Part shown: in pieces, positions 51,603 through 58,240 of the stretch
Numbering within the stretch: the stretch's first letter is position 1
How the letters are laid out: each line of letters starts with the position of its first letter
IMG/VR virus record: IMGVR_UViG_3300025832_000008
Span: 1 to 63,566 of that record
DNA from: a virus
Direction: 5' to 3' (one strand)
DNA length: 63,566 bases
Program-made: the position numbers and the translations under genes
The notes under the pieces: generated by a model
The model's input: only the letters and a program-made list of their open reading frames with translations
Databases searched by the model: none
What the model was told of the DNA's origin: nothing

Positions 51603-51926
51603 TTATTTTCGTTGCTCCGCACAGTATATTAATGATTTTTCAATGACATCTTGTATTTCTTCTAATATTTCACAAACAAAAACAATAGAGTCTATTTCAA
51701 TGGTTATTCTATTATCATAATCAAAATTAAAACTTAATTCCATTAAGTCATTAACATTAAAATCTGAAGCATCTATATTTGATAAAGTATTTTCAACTAT
51801 AGATTTGACTTCTGAAAATGTAAATAATTCTTCTTGCGTGTTTTTGTATTTTTCAACTAAATCTTCTAACTCTTTTGTGTTTTTGTGTTTTTCAACTAAA
51901 TCTTCTAACTCTTTAAGTAAACTCAT
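51603..51926 (-). CDS. Acidic coiled-coil protein with internal repeat, 107 aa
   Basis: Near the N-terminus ELEDLVEKHKNTK is followed directly by ELEDLVEKYKNTQ, a fresh 13-residue tandem duplication also seen in the DNA (51830-51915). The rest is acidic and helical (IVENTLSNIDASDFN). Driven by early promoter (n). Unrecognised. Confidence 0.7.
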   Translation of the reverse strand: MSLLKELEDLVEKHKNTKELEDLVEKYKNTQEELFTFSEVKSIVENTLSNIDASDFNVNDLMELSFNFDYDNRITIEIDSIVFVCEILEEIQDVIEKSLIYCAEQRK

Positions 51927-52068
51927 TTTTATTTGTATTTATTTGATTTTTATATATTTTACTACGTTTTATATCTGTAAGACACTGATAGCATATATGC
52001 TTTGTAGATATACCACTTGGTATCAATGTATTACAAATTCTACATCTTATATTATTTTCTCCATTCAT
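51913..52068 (-). CDS. Small zinc-ribbon-like protein, 51 aa
   Basis: ATG at 52068, overlapping the stop of the upstream gene. CRIC (C9, C12) and CYQC (C26, C29) form two CxxC pairs 13 residues apart, then a basic tail (KRSKIYKNQINTNKNEF). A small zinc-binding protein of unknown target. Confidence 0.65.
   Translation of the reverse strand: MNGENNIRCRICNTLIPSGISTKHICYQCLTDIKRSKIYKNQINTNKNEFT
51945..51981 (-). promoter_or_regulatory. Early phage promoter motif (n)
   Basis: TTACAG, 20 bases with AAACGTAG, then TATAAAAA. It is the most diverged member and lies inside the zinc-ribbon ORF, about 20 bp before the ATG at 51926. Confidence 0.6.
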
Positions 52069-52267
52069 TAAAAAAATCTTCTAATATATTTATTGAACTA
52101 TATCTATTTTCAAAAAATTCAACAACATCTTCTGATGTGTAGTTGTTTTTATACCATGATGGATAAAACTCTGTTACTTCATAGCCATTGATTTTCTCGT
52201 AAAAAGATATAACTTTCATTAATTGATATTTATCAAGATGTTCCCATTTTGCAGCTATTCCATCCAT
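52052..52267 (-). CDS. Hypothetical protein, 71 aa
   Basis: MDGIAAKWEHLDKYQLMKVI then YPSWYKNNYTSEDVVEFFENRY. Helical, aromatic-rich, unrecognised. Overlaps both neighbours by ~13-17 bp. Confidence 0.65.
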   Translation of the reverse strand: MDGIAAKWEHLDKYQLMKVISFYEKINGYEVTEFYPSWYKNNYTSEDVVEFFENRYSSINILEDFFNEWRK

Positions 52268-52410
52268 TGTTGTTCATTAAATTTTAATATTAAACTTCTT
52301 ATTTTTTTACCAAGCTCTGCATCGTTAGGTTCTTCATCTATTAAGGTATACATGTCGTGTAGCATGTATAGCATCTCAATTTCAGTTTTGCCTTTGTAAG
52401 TATTTGTCAT
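52255..52410 (-). CDS. Small acidic protein, 51 aa
   Basis: ATG at 52410: MTNTYKGKTEIEMLYMLHDM then LIDEEPNDAELGKKIRSLIL. Short helical protein, overlaps both neighbours. Unrecognised. Confidence 0.6.
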   Translation of the reverse strand: MTNTYKGKTEIEMLYMLHDMYTLIDEEPNDAELGKKIRSLILKFNEQQWME

Positions 52411-52747
52411 AATTTTTTAATATATAAGTTACTAAGTATTCATATCTAAGATGACGGTAATCTATAAGAACTCTTTGCTTGCATTCACGTCTATGTACTT
52501 TAAGATATTTATCTATCCAACCGAAAAAAGATTTAATACAAGGATTTATTTGGTAAGCATTAACGTTTTTATGGCTTATTAGCACTCTAACGTAGCCAGA
52601 CTTATAAATACCAAACTTTGGTTTATAACCCCACTTATTTTTTAAAGGTAATTCCCATATTTCTGTGCCATTTTTTTTCTGTATATCAGATGTAACTTCA
52701 GTACACCCAAAATGAATAAGCAACTCTTTAGATTCAACTATTGTCAT
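52382..52747 (-). CDS. Hypothetical protein, 121 aa, basic
   Basis: MTIVESKELLIHFGCTEVTS, beta segments (FGIYKSGYVRVLIS) and a basic helical C-terminus (KVHRRECKQRVLIDYRHLRY). It could bind nucleic acid, but no family is recognised. First gene after early promoter (i). Confidence 0.65.
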   Translation of the reverse strand: MTIVESKELLIHFGCTEVTSDIQKKNGTEIWELPLKNKWGYKPKFGIYKSGYVRVLISHKNVNAYQINPCIKSFFGWIDKYLKVHRRECKQRVLIDYRHLRYEYLVTYILKNYDKYLQRQN

Positions 52748-52761
52748 TGTTATTTAATTTT

Positions 52762-52799
52762 AATTATTATATATATTAGTACGTTATAGATCTGCAAGA
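52762..52799 (-). promoter_or_regulatory. Early phage promoter motif (i)
   Basis: TTGCAG, 20 bases with ATAACGTA, then TATAATAA, 15 bp upstream of the ATG at 52747. Confidence 0.78.
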
Positions 52800-52805
52800 G
52801 CAGTA

Positions 52806-53048
52806 TTATAAATTTATTCTTCTTGATCTAGCTAATGCCATTGTTATTTCATATGGCAAGCATTCGCATCCGTCATAATCAATTAGTTCACCGTCTTCAA
52901 ATATTAGTTTACCACAAGCATAATATATTGATCCTTCAGTATCTGAATCGTATAGCTCCCAAAAACCGTGTTCAATACCAAATATCTCACTTGGTACCAT
53001 AATTAGGTAATCTTTATCATGACTTTTGCCCTCGATCCTTTCAAACAT
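52806..53048 (-). CDS. Hypothetical protein, 80 aa, acidic
   Basis: MFERIEGKSHDKDYLIMVPS, EHGFWELYDSDTEGSIYYA and DGCECLPYE. Beta-rich, unrecognised. Overlaps the DnaA-like gene by 8 bp, so it is co-expressed with it. Confidence 0.65.
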   Translation of the reverse strand: MFERIEGKSHDKDYLIMVPSEIFGIEHGFWELYDSDTEGSIYYACGKLIFEDGELIDYDGCECLPYEITMALARSRRINL

Positions 53049-53487
53049 TAGTTATTTTATTTAATCCTACTATTTCTCTTACAATGTTTAATGTTTCAAC
53101 TAATGAACTAGGATCAATATTTCTTTTTTGAAATAAAAATATAGCGTCTTTCATTGTATTAACATGGTATATAACTGTAGCGTGATCTCTGTTTAGTATA
53201 CGCCCAACCTTAGGGAAGGTAATACCGTAATCAACGTAGAATATATAAGATAAGCATCGTCTAAGCATCACTAAATCAGCACCACGTTTTTTAGATATAA
53301 CTTCAGACACCGTGGCAATCTTAGTTGTTTCACAAACGGTCTTCATACTAGACATTGCTTTAGCAAGTCTTTGTGTGTTAATTCCATTTCTATCAGCGTT
53401 TTCTGTTACAACTGTTCTGTTTAGTGTTGAATATAGAGAATCTAATTCTGTTTGTTTTTCTCGTATTTCTTTAAGTAATTCTTCCAA
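53041..53487 (-). CDS. DnaA domain IV-like protein, 148 aa
   Basis: Residues ~65-125 match the DNA-binding domain of DnaA: RGADLVMLRRCLSYIF, FPKVGRILNRDHATVIYHV, with the signature RDHATV at 100-105. The AAA+ ATPase part is absent; the N-terminal 50 residues are a helical coil instead. It could bind DnaA-box-like sites to bring the host replisome to the phage origin, or titrate host origin sites. Located in the early region. Confidence 0.82.
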   Translation of the reverse strand: MEELLKEIREKQTELDSLYSTLNRTVVTENADRNGINTQRLAKAMSSMKTVCETTKIATVSEVISKKRGADLVMLRRCLSYIFYVDYGITFPKVGRILNRDHATVIYHVNTMKDAIFLFQKRNIDPSSLVETLNIVREIVGLNKITNV

Positions 53488-53488
53488 T

Positions 53489-53794
53489 TTAAAATAATTT
53501 TTGTGTTAATGCTATTTTAGCTGTTTTTGTTATCTCTTTATTTTTACCGCCTATATGCCAGTTTATTAATTCTTTTTTCTTAATCCATCCATATTCTTTC
53601 CAACAATATAATGTAAATATATCGCCGTTTTCAAATTGAAATAACCATTCGTACTGAACTTTTTCATCAGGTGGTCCTTCGTAATCTGGTTCACCAAGTT
53701 CTGCATAAAGCTCACTTAATGTTGCTTCTATAGAAACACCATGATACGATGTTCCATTTATCATGCTCTCATGATCTAGTCTTTTAAATTTCAT
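53489..53794 (-). CDS. Hypothetical protein, 101 aa
   Basis: GTSYHGVSIEATLSELYAEL, GEPDYEGPPDEKVQYEWLF and EYGWIKKKELINWHIGGKN. Trp/Tyr-rich acidic phage protein of a type seen in other phages, without known function. Coupled to the upstream membrane peptide by ATGA. Confidence 0.68.
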   Translation of the reverse strand: MKFKRLDHESMINGTSYHGVSIEATLSELYAELGEPDYEGPPDEKVQYEWLFQFENGDIFTLYCWKEYGWIKKKELINWHIGGKNKEITKTAKIALTQKLF

Positions 53795-53916
53795 GTTATT
53801 AAAGATATTAATTGTGATACTACATACATAACGCCATAGAAGAAAGCAAACCCTACTGGTACTATAATTAAATAAGCTATTATATGTAAAGCTGCTCTTA
53901 TAAATTCCTCACTCAT
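53791..53916 (-). CDS. Small membrane protein, 41 aa
   Basis: ATG at 53916: MSEEFIRAALHIIAYLIIVP then VGFAFFYGVMYVVSQLI. One long or two short transmembrane helices with almost no charge. First gene after early promoter (j). It may alter the host membrane early (for example superinfection exclusion), but this is only inferred from topology. Confidence 0.65.
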   Translation of the reverse strand: MSEEFIRAALHIIAYLIIVPVGFAFFYGVMYVVSQLISLIT

Positions 53917-53936
53917 GTTGTTATTTTATTTATTTT

Positions 53937-53973
53937 AGTTAATATATAATTTACTACGTTATAAATCTGCAAG
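53937..53973 (-). promoter_or_regulatory. Early phage promoter motif (j)
   Basis: TTGCAG, 20 bases with ATAACGTAG, then TATATTAA, about 21 bp upstream of the ATG at 53916. Confidence 0.78.
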
Positions 53974-53974
53974 T

Positions 53975-54104
53975 GTTATTAAAACCCCAACAAATAATGA
54001 CCACATCCCTTGTCTGAGTTCAGTGTATTGTCAAAAGTTGCTAGGGTTATGTGTTAAGGTTCTAACCTCCTCCCAAAGATTTATTTAACTTAACACAATT
54101 TCAT
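53975..54104. other. Non-coding gap with GC-richer segment
   Basis: No gene fits. It contains a short inverted repeat (GGTTCTAACC at ~54058-54067) and the segment CCACATCCCTTGTCTGAG. It lies between the end of the 89-aa gene and promoter (j). Possibly a terminator or small RNA; nothing firm. Confidence 0.35.
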
Positions 54105-54374
54105 TTAATCTTTCCAGATCATTACTGTTCCTGGATCATAATACTCGCAGTACCAACCTAATTTATCTAATTCTTTAACGAATTTATTTAGTACACCGAT
54201 TTCATATAGAGAACTTTCTGCATAGTAATCGAAAATATCTAATCCGTCTAATGTTTCACAATTTTCGGCGCTAACCCATATACCACCTGGAGTACCATCA
54301 AATTGTTCTGAAGTTCTAACAAATTTTAATCTTGTTTTCAAGAAGTCCATTACATTTTTTCTATTATTTTTCAT
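54105..54374 (-). CDS. Hypothetical protein, 89 aa
   Basis: ATG 54374 (MKNNRKNVMDFLKTRLKF) chosen; an ATG at 54383 is also possible. Has TPGGIWVSAENCETLDGLDI and GWYCEYYDPGTVMIWKD. Unrecognised acidic protein. Overlaps the upstream gene end. Confidence 0.65.
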   Translation of the reverse strand: MKNNRKNVMDFLKTRLKFVRTSEQFDGTPGGIWVSAENCETLDGLDIFDYYAESSLYEIGVLNKFVKELDKLGWYCEYYDPGTVMIWKD

Positions 54375-54612
54375 GTATAGCATCTATATTTTCTACTATA
54401 AGCTCATCACCATGTGCTGATTGTATAGTTAAACCTAACTCATTGAAAATATTTTCAAACGCTGTTGAGTTATCAATGATGTTGTTGAGGTGGACTGCCG
54501 CCACCGGATCGTCGGATGTTGCCATGTTTATGAATCCTAAATAGTCAGGAGACTTAGGATCAAATTGGTAGTCGGTTGCAATTACTTGCTGAATGAATTC
54601 TGTTGTTGTCAT
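54364..54612 (-). CDS. Hypothetical protein, 82 aa, acidic
   Basis: MTTTEFIQQVIATDYQFDPK, DDPVAAVHLNNIIDNSTAFE, IFNELGLTIQ. Helical, unrecognised. Confidence 0.65.
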   Translation of the reverse strand: MTTTEFIQQVIATDYQFDPKSPDYLGFINMATSDDPVAAVHLNNIIDNSTAFENIFNELGLTIQSAHGDELIVENIDAIHEK

Positions 54613-54650
54613 TTCTTTTAATTTTATTAAGTTATTAGTAATTCGTATAA

Positions 54651-54896
54651 TTAGCTGTCTATTGAAAATCTGATCATTCCATCAGAGATACATTTAGTAC
54701 CTCCGTAAACAGAACCTTCTGTTTCTTCTTCAACGGCACGTATCAAATCATGTGCACTAATGCCTATATTTCTTGGTATAGGATATTTAAAGTATTCAAT
54801 ACCATTTTCTGCTTTTTGTTTAGCTATTGTAATGATATTACCTACTTGAGTTCTTTGATTAATTTGTTGCTGATTTTTATTTACTTTTATTTTCAT
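54651..54896 (-). CDS. Hypothetical protein, 81 aa
   Basis: MKIKVNKNQQQINQRTQVGN then PRNIGISAHDLIRAVEEETE. Unrecognised. Separated by ~40 bp from its downstream neighbour. Confidence 0.62.
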   Translation of the reverse strand: MKIKVNKNQQQINQRTQVGNIITIAKQKAENGIEYFKYPIPRNIGISAHDLIRAVEEETEGSVYGGTKCISDGMIRFSIDS

Positions 54897-54901
54897 AATT
54901 T

Positions 54902-55120
54902 CTATTTGTTACTAAGTTGATTATAAATTTTTGTTAGTATTACTTGCATAAGATCTTCATATAGATCTTGGAATGTCTCATCTTCTTCAGTCATACAGTC
55001 TGCTTCAACAAAATCCATAACTTTGTAAGTTAACTCAGTTGCTGATATTTCCTTGCTTAGATTAAAGAAATAATCTACTGTGTCTTCTGACCACGTGAAT
55101 GCGCTTTTGTAATTTTTCAT
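54902..55120 (-). CDS. Hypothetical protein, 72 aa, acidic
   Basis: MKNYKSAFTWSEDTVDYFFN then DCMTEEDETFQDLYEDLMQV. Strongly acidic helical protein. Unrecognised. Confidence 0.65.
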   Translation of the reverse strand: MKNYKSAFTWSEDTVDYFFNLSKEISATELTYKVMDFVEADCMTEEDETFQDLYEDLMQVILTKIYNQLSNK

Positions 55121-55121
55121 T

Positions 55122-55265
55122 TTATACTTGTTTATGGAATTTCCAGATTTTATTGTACGCTTGTTTACTAAATTTAGCGTAGCTCTTTTTATTGGTGTAT
55201 AGCACTTTGTTGTATTCCTCTGAAGTAAACGGTGTACATTTTAGATTATCAACTGATACTTTCAT
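55122..55265 (-). CDS. Small basic protein, 47 aa
   Basis: ATG at 55265 overlaps the stop of the 61-aa paralog (TAATG). MKVSVDNLKCTPFTSEEYNK then basic aromatic NKKSYAKFSKQAYNKIWKFH. Unrecognised; real by tight coupling. A GTGTATAGCA word lies inside it. Confidence 0.62.
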   Translation of the reverse strand: MKVSVDNLKCTPFTSEEYNKVLYTNKKSYAKFSKQAYNKIWKFHKQV

Positions 55266-55450
55266 TAGTCTTTTTGATAATAAGTTAAACCTTTATAGTT
55301 AATGAACTGATATATACCATCAGCATCTCCATAGGATCTACAACCAAACTTATTAGGTATTTTACATAGATCGAAATGCTCGAACTTTTGACCATTTAGA
55401 GTTATAATTTTCTTAAATGAAGTCGGTGAGTTAAATTTTAGATTTGCCAT
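55265..55450 (-). CDS. Early protein, 61 aa, paralog of 1616-1801
   Basis: Shares KFNS-T-FKK-I-LNG-KFEHFDL--IP-KFGC and INYKGLTY with the 61-aa protein at 1616-1801. Here it begins MANLKFNSPTSFKK. Driven by early promoter (k). Function unknown. Confidence 0.78.
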   Translation of the reverse strand: MANLKFNSPTSFKKIITLNGQKFEHFDLCKIPNKFGCRSYGDADGIYQFINYKGLTYYQKD

Positions 55451-55471
55451 TATGTTTATTTATTTAATTTA

Positions 55472-55508
55472 AGTTATTATATAATCACTTTCGTTATAGA
55501 TCTGCAAG
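55472..55508 (-). promoter_or_regulatory. Early phage promoter motif (k)
   Basis: TTGCAG, 20 bases with ATAACGAAAG, then TATAATAA, about 22 bp upstream of the ATG at 55450. It overlaps the end of the upstream gene. Confidence 0.78.
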
Positions 55509-55856
55509 TAACAACAGTAACATCTTTAGTTCTTCAACTGTTTCAGCTTGAAACTCATTTAAGAGCTCTTCACCGTATATATAAACTAACATGTTAACAG
55601 TGTTTTCACTATTATCGTAAATACCATATGTGTCACCATAATTGTCCCTTTCATATTGTTGGCAAATACTTACCGCTTCAAACGGATCTATGTTATGCTT
55701 TTGAAGCCACATATTACATTCAAAGTACCCTATAATATAGTAATCCTCGTTAAACGCCTGAAAGTGCCACTCTTCAGTATTATCATTTGTTAGTACACCT
55801 TCGTTAACAAGGTCTAAAACGTATCTTGTTAGTTCTATTTTTATTGAGTGTTTCAT
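55494..55856 (-). CDS. Hypothetical protein, 120 aa, acidic
   Basis: MKHSIKIELTRYVLDLVNEG, EEWHFQAFNEDYYIIGYFEC, DPFEAVSICQQYERDNYGDT, ending in LKMLLLLLADL. Conserved-type phage protein, unrecognised. Confidence 0.68.
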   Translation of the reverse strand: MKHSIKIELTRYVLDLVNEGVLTNDNTEEWHFQAFNEDYYIIGYFECNMWLQKHNIDPFEAVSICQQYERDNYGDTYGIYDNSENTVNMLVYIYGEELLNEFQAETVEELKMLLLLLADL

Positions 55857-55862
55857 ATCTTG

Positions 55863-56018
55863 TTAACAACATTTACATTTACTCCATTCTTTTCCGTTCC
55901 TACAGGTCTCACCCATATCTTCGTACTCGTCATCAAATACAGCGTGCTCTAGGCATTCACCGCATAGTTCGTCACTTAGGTAGCTAGCTTCAGCTCCACA
56001 ACAATTACTTGTACTCAT
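55863..56018 (-). CDS. Small Cys-rich zinc-binding-like protein, 51 aa
   Basis: ATG at 56018: MSTSNCCGAEASYLSDELCG. NCCGAE...LCGECLEHA gives two Cys pairs of a zinc ribbon (Cys6/7 and Cys19/22), and KCKCC ends the protein. Small CxxC proteins of this shape are common in phages. Overlaps the upstream gene by 14 bp. Confidence 0.7.
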   Translation of the reverse strand: MSTSNCCGAEASYLSDELCGECLEHAVFDDEYEDMGETCRNGKEWSKCKCC

Positions 56019-56304
56019 GTTTTACTGTTATCAATTTATTATCTATATCTAATGTTATAATACCGTCTTTAAATTCTTTAAGTCTTTTAAGTATGTCGTG
56101 TTTATTACCTTTGATTCCAAAGTATTTTTTTACATCACCTATTTTCCAATGAGCGTTAGGCTTCATACCTGTATGTACATATATACTTAGCTCACATACA
56201 AGACAGCATAGATTGTAGTACCCTCTATTAGATTGCTTACCATTTATCATTAAAGGTTTAGCCCAGTCTTTCTCAAACGGTGTTGGTTCAATTACTTTTT
56301 TCAT
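56005..56304 (-). CDS. Hypothetical phage protein, 99 aa
   Basis: EPTPFEKDWAKPLMINGKQS, YYNLCCLVCELSIYVHTGMK and HWKIGDVKKYFGIKGNKHDI. Possibly a small nucleic-acid-binding fold; no family recognised. Coupled by ATGA to its upstream gene. Confidence 0.65.
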   Translation of the reverse strand: MKKVIEPTPFEKDWAKPLMINGKQSNRGYYNLCCLVCELSIYVHTGMKPNAHWKIGDVKKYFGIKGNKHDILKRLKEFKDGIITLDIDNKLITVKHEYK

Positions 56305-56495
56305 GATTCTTGATTTTTTAAATAGTTAAAGTGTTCCGTGTATAGCAACTCAAGGTCACTAATGGTTAATGGTACACGATTTAGTTCTTTCGATGTAGAG
56401 ACTATTTGTTCTCGTTGATCTATAGTTAGTTGATTCCACCAATGCCACACGCCTGAGCTTCTGCTAACATGGTTATATGTTTTATTATTTCTCAT
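56301..56495 (-). CDS. Hypothetical protein, 64 aa
   Basis: MRNNKTYNHVSRSSGVWHWW then ISDLELLYTEHFNYLKNQES. Unrecognised. Contains a GTGTATAGCA word on the opposite strand. Confidence 0.63.
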   Translation of the reverse strand: MRNNKTYNHVSRSSGVWHWWNQLTIDQREQIVSTSKELNRVPLTISDLELLYTEHFNYLKNQES

Positions 56496-56500
56496 ATTTA

Positions 56501-56767
56501 CTAAGTGTTATCGCTAATATATGACATGAAGTCAAGTGCGGTTACACAAGGATCATCGTGCTCGTTACCACCAGGTGTATGTTGGTATTCAATGCCACAT
56601 GTCTGAGCTTCTGCATCCCACCAGAACATGTATCCAAATGAGCTTACATCTTTGCGATCTATATAATCTTTAATATAGATTTCAGTGCTTGATTTTTCTA
56701 CATACTCGTAGTAACTAGCTATTAGTTTAATTTCTTCTTCAATGTTAATTGCTTTGTCGTTTTTCAT
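56501..56767 (-). CDS. Hypothetical protein, 88 aa, acidic
   Basis: MKNDKAINIEEEIKLIASYY, YMFWWDAEAQTCGIEYQHTP, HDDPCVTALDFMSYI. Unrecognised acidic early protein. First gene after promoter (l). Confidence 0.66.
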   Translation of the reverse strand: MKNDKAINIEEEIKLIASYYEYVEKSSTEIYIKDYIDRKDVSSFGYMFWWDAEAQTCGIEYQHTPGGNEHDDPCVTALDFMSYISDNT

Positions 56768-56790
56768 TATGTGCGTTATTATTAATTTAT

Positions 56791-56826
56791 AGGTTAATAT
56801 ATATTTTAGTTCGTTATAGATCTGTT
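56791..56826 (-). promoter_or_regulatory. Early phage promoter motif (l)
   Basis: ACAG, 20 bases with ATAACGAAC, then TATATTAA, 24 bp upstream of the ATG at 56767. It overlaps the stop of the upstream gene. Confidence 0.72.
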
Positions 56827-57123
56827 GGTTACTATTTCACCGTTAATCATTTTGGTTGTAGTTCCATCTTTCCATTTAATTTCTATATCGTCTTTCTCGT
56901 TTACTAATTGTTCTTTTATCATTAGATTCACTAACCATACTAGATCATCAATTAGATCTTGTTCGTCTTCTCTTGGACAGTCAACCTCGTCTTCTATATA
57001 AAAGGTCACTTCACAACGTAACTCATCGGGATTCCTCATGCCTATCTCTATAAAGTGGTCTAATACTTCCTCTTTCCAGACATCGTCTTCTCTTGGGTTT
57101 CTTATCCTTAGGTACTTCTCCAT
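56806..57123 (-). CDS. Hypothetical protein, 105 aa, acidic
   Basis: MEKYLRIRNPREDDVWKEEV, EVTFYIEDEVDCPREDEQDL, WKDGTTTKMINGEIV. Unrecognised. Confidence 0.67.
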   Translation of the reverse strand: MEKYLRIRNPREDDVWKEEVLDHFIEIGMRNPDELRCEVTFYIEDEVDCPREDEQDLIDDLVWLVNLMIKEQLVNEKDDIEIKWKDGTTTKMINGEIVTNRSITN

Positions 57124-57135
57124 AATTTCTATTTA

Positions 57136-57360
57136 TTACTGATCTTTTTTAAGTGTCATTGAATTTACTTTATCTATAAGTTCATTGCCTACCATTGTGA
57201 AGTAGCCTTCAGCGTAACGATAAACAGTATCAGGAACTAAAATAGGTGTTTTACCACTATTGCCCATATGTATTACTTCTTGTTCAGCTTGTTTAATAGC
57301 TTCTTGTAACGCTGTGGTTATAAACCACTTTTCAAATCCGTTAAATTTAGTTCTACTCAT
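57136..57360 (-). CDS. Hypothetical protein, 74 aa
   Basis: MSRTKFNGFEKWFITTALQE, IHMGNSGKTPILVPDTVYRY. Helix then beta, unrecognised. Confidence 0.66.
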   Translation of the reverse strand: MSRTKFNGFEKWFITTALQEAIKQAEQEVIHMGNSGKTPILVPDTVYRYAEGYFTMVGNELIDKVNSMTLKKDQ

Positions 57361-57370
57361 GTTTACTTAT

Positions 57371-57580
57371 TTAATTTTTAATTGCTTTTAAGTGTACAGC
57401 ATTTGCTTCAGCACCGTACACTAGGTTAATTAATTTATTTCTGTAAATTAACTCTGTTCTGTGATTCTTGAAATTAAACTCAATCTCAATATGAGCATCT
57501 ATTTGCTCAATTACCTCTTCTTTGGTAAGATAAGCGCTAATAAATCTGAAGTGATCAATAGCATTAGTTGTTAGTTCCAT
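57371..57580 (-). CDS. Hypothetical protein, 69 aa
   Basis: MELTTNAIDHFRFISAYLTK then EQIDAHIEIEFNFKNHRTEL. Helical, unrecognised. Overlaps its upstream neighbour by 10 bp. Confidence 0.65.
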   Translation of the reverse strand: MELTTNAIDHFRFISAYLTKEEVIEQIDAHIEIEFNFKNHRTELIYRNKLINLVYGAEANAVHLKAIKN

Positions 57581-57837
57581 GGTTTCTGTAATTTATTTAT
57601 TAGTAAGTAAGTCATACCACAAGAGTCAAAATGAGTTGAAAATTCTATTTTATTACTTATTAGTTCTAAAACTATATCAGTTATATTATGGATATACTCA
57701 TACACTATATAACTATTTTCTTGAGTGTAATAATCATACTTGTCTTTGTATTCTGTATTATCAATTAAGTATTCAGCGAAACCGTTTCCGTCTTTGTACT
57801 CTTTACTTAATATTGGTAACTTGGTTAAGTCAATCAT
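57571..57837 (-). CDS. Hypothetical protein, 88 aa
   Basis: MIDLTKLPILSKEYKDGNGF, YTQENSYIVYEYIHNITDIV, HFDSCGMTYLLINKLQKPWN. Unrecognised. First gene after promoter (m). The rightward ORFs here are shadows. Confidence 0.66.
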   Translation of the reverse strand: MIDLTKLPILSKEYKDGNGFAEYLIDNTEYKDKYDYYTQENSYIVYEYIHNITDIVLELISNKIEFSTHFDSCGMTYLLINKLQKPWN

Positions 57838-57860
57838 AGTTGAAAATTTATTAAATTATA

Positions 57861-57897
57861 GGTTATTATATATTATACTTCGTTATAGATCTGCAAG
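57861..57897 (-). promoter_or_regulatory. Early phage promoter motif (m)
   Basis: TTGCAG, 20 bases with ATAACGAAG, then TATAATAA, 24 bp upstream of the ATG at 57837. Confidence 0.8.
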
Positions 57898-58110
57898 ACA
57901 CTGTAATAGAAGCCATCTAATGACTTTAAATAGCTATAATGGTAAATACTATTAATTGTAGTATTAATATTATTAAGAGTTGATAAGAATGCTTTTTAAA
58001 CATGGTAATGGATATTATTAGTTAAATAGAATTATAGTATGCTAAAACAGTGGTTGTTGGTTATACAACTAATCTCTGCATCAAGCATAGTTTTAGTACA
58101 ATAAAAAAAC

Positions 58111-58158
58111 TGTGACATTAGGCCATTAGATATACTATAGTAAGGGGCTATTGTCACA
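58111..58158. promoter_or_regulatory. Inverted-repeat operator, copy 3
   Basis: TGTGACATTAGGCC and GGGGCTATTGTCACA flank TAGATATACTATAG. The best-conserved copy; the palindrome extends into TCACA(C/G)TTTT on both sides. Confidence 0.72.
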
Positions 58159-58186
58159 CTTTTAATAACGGTGTATAGCAAAGGTT

Positions 58187-58220
58187 AAAAAAGAGAGACC
58201 ACCAATAAAGGTGATCCCTC
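58187..58220 (-). terminator. Intrinsic terminator downstream of the structured RNA candidate
   Basis: Leftward GAGGGATCACC-TTTATT-GGTGGTCTCTC followed by TTTTTT. It ends transcripts from the 97-aa gene and the region 58241-58413. Confidence 0.85.
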
Positions 58221-58240
58221 ATAACCAACCAACTATTAAA

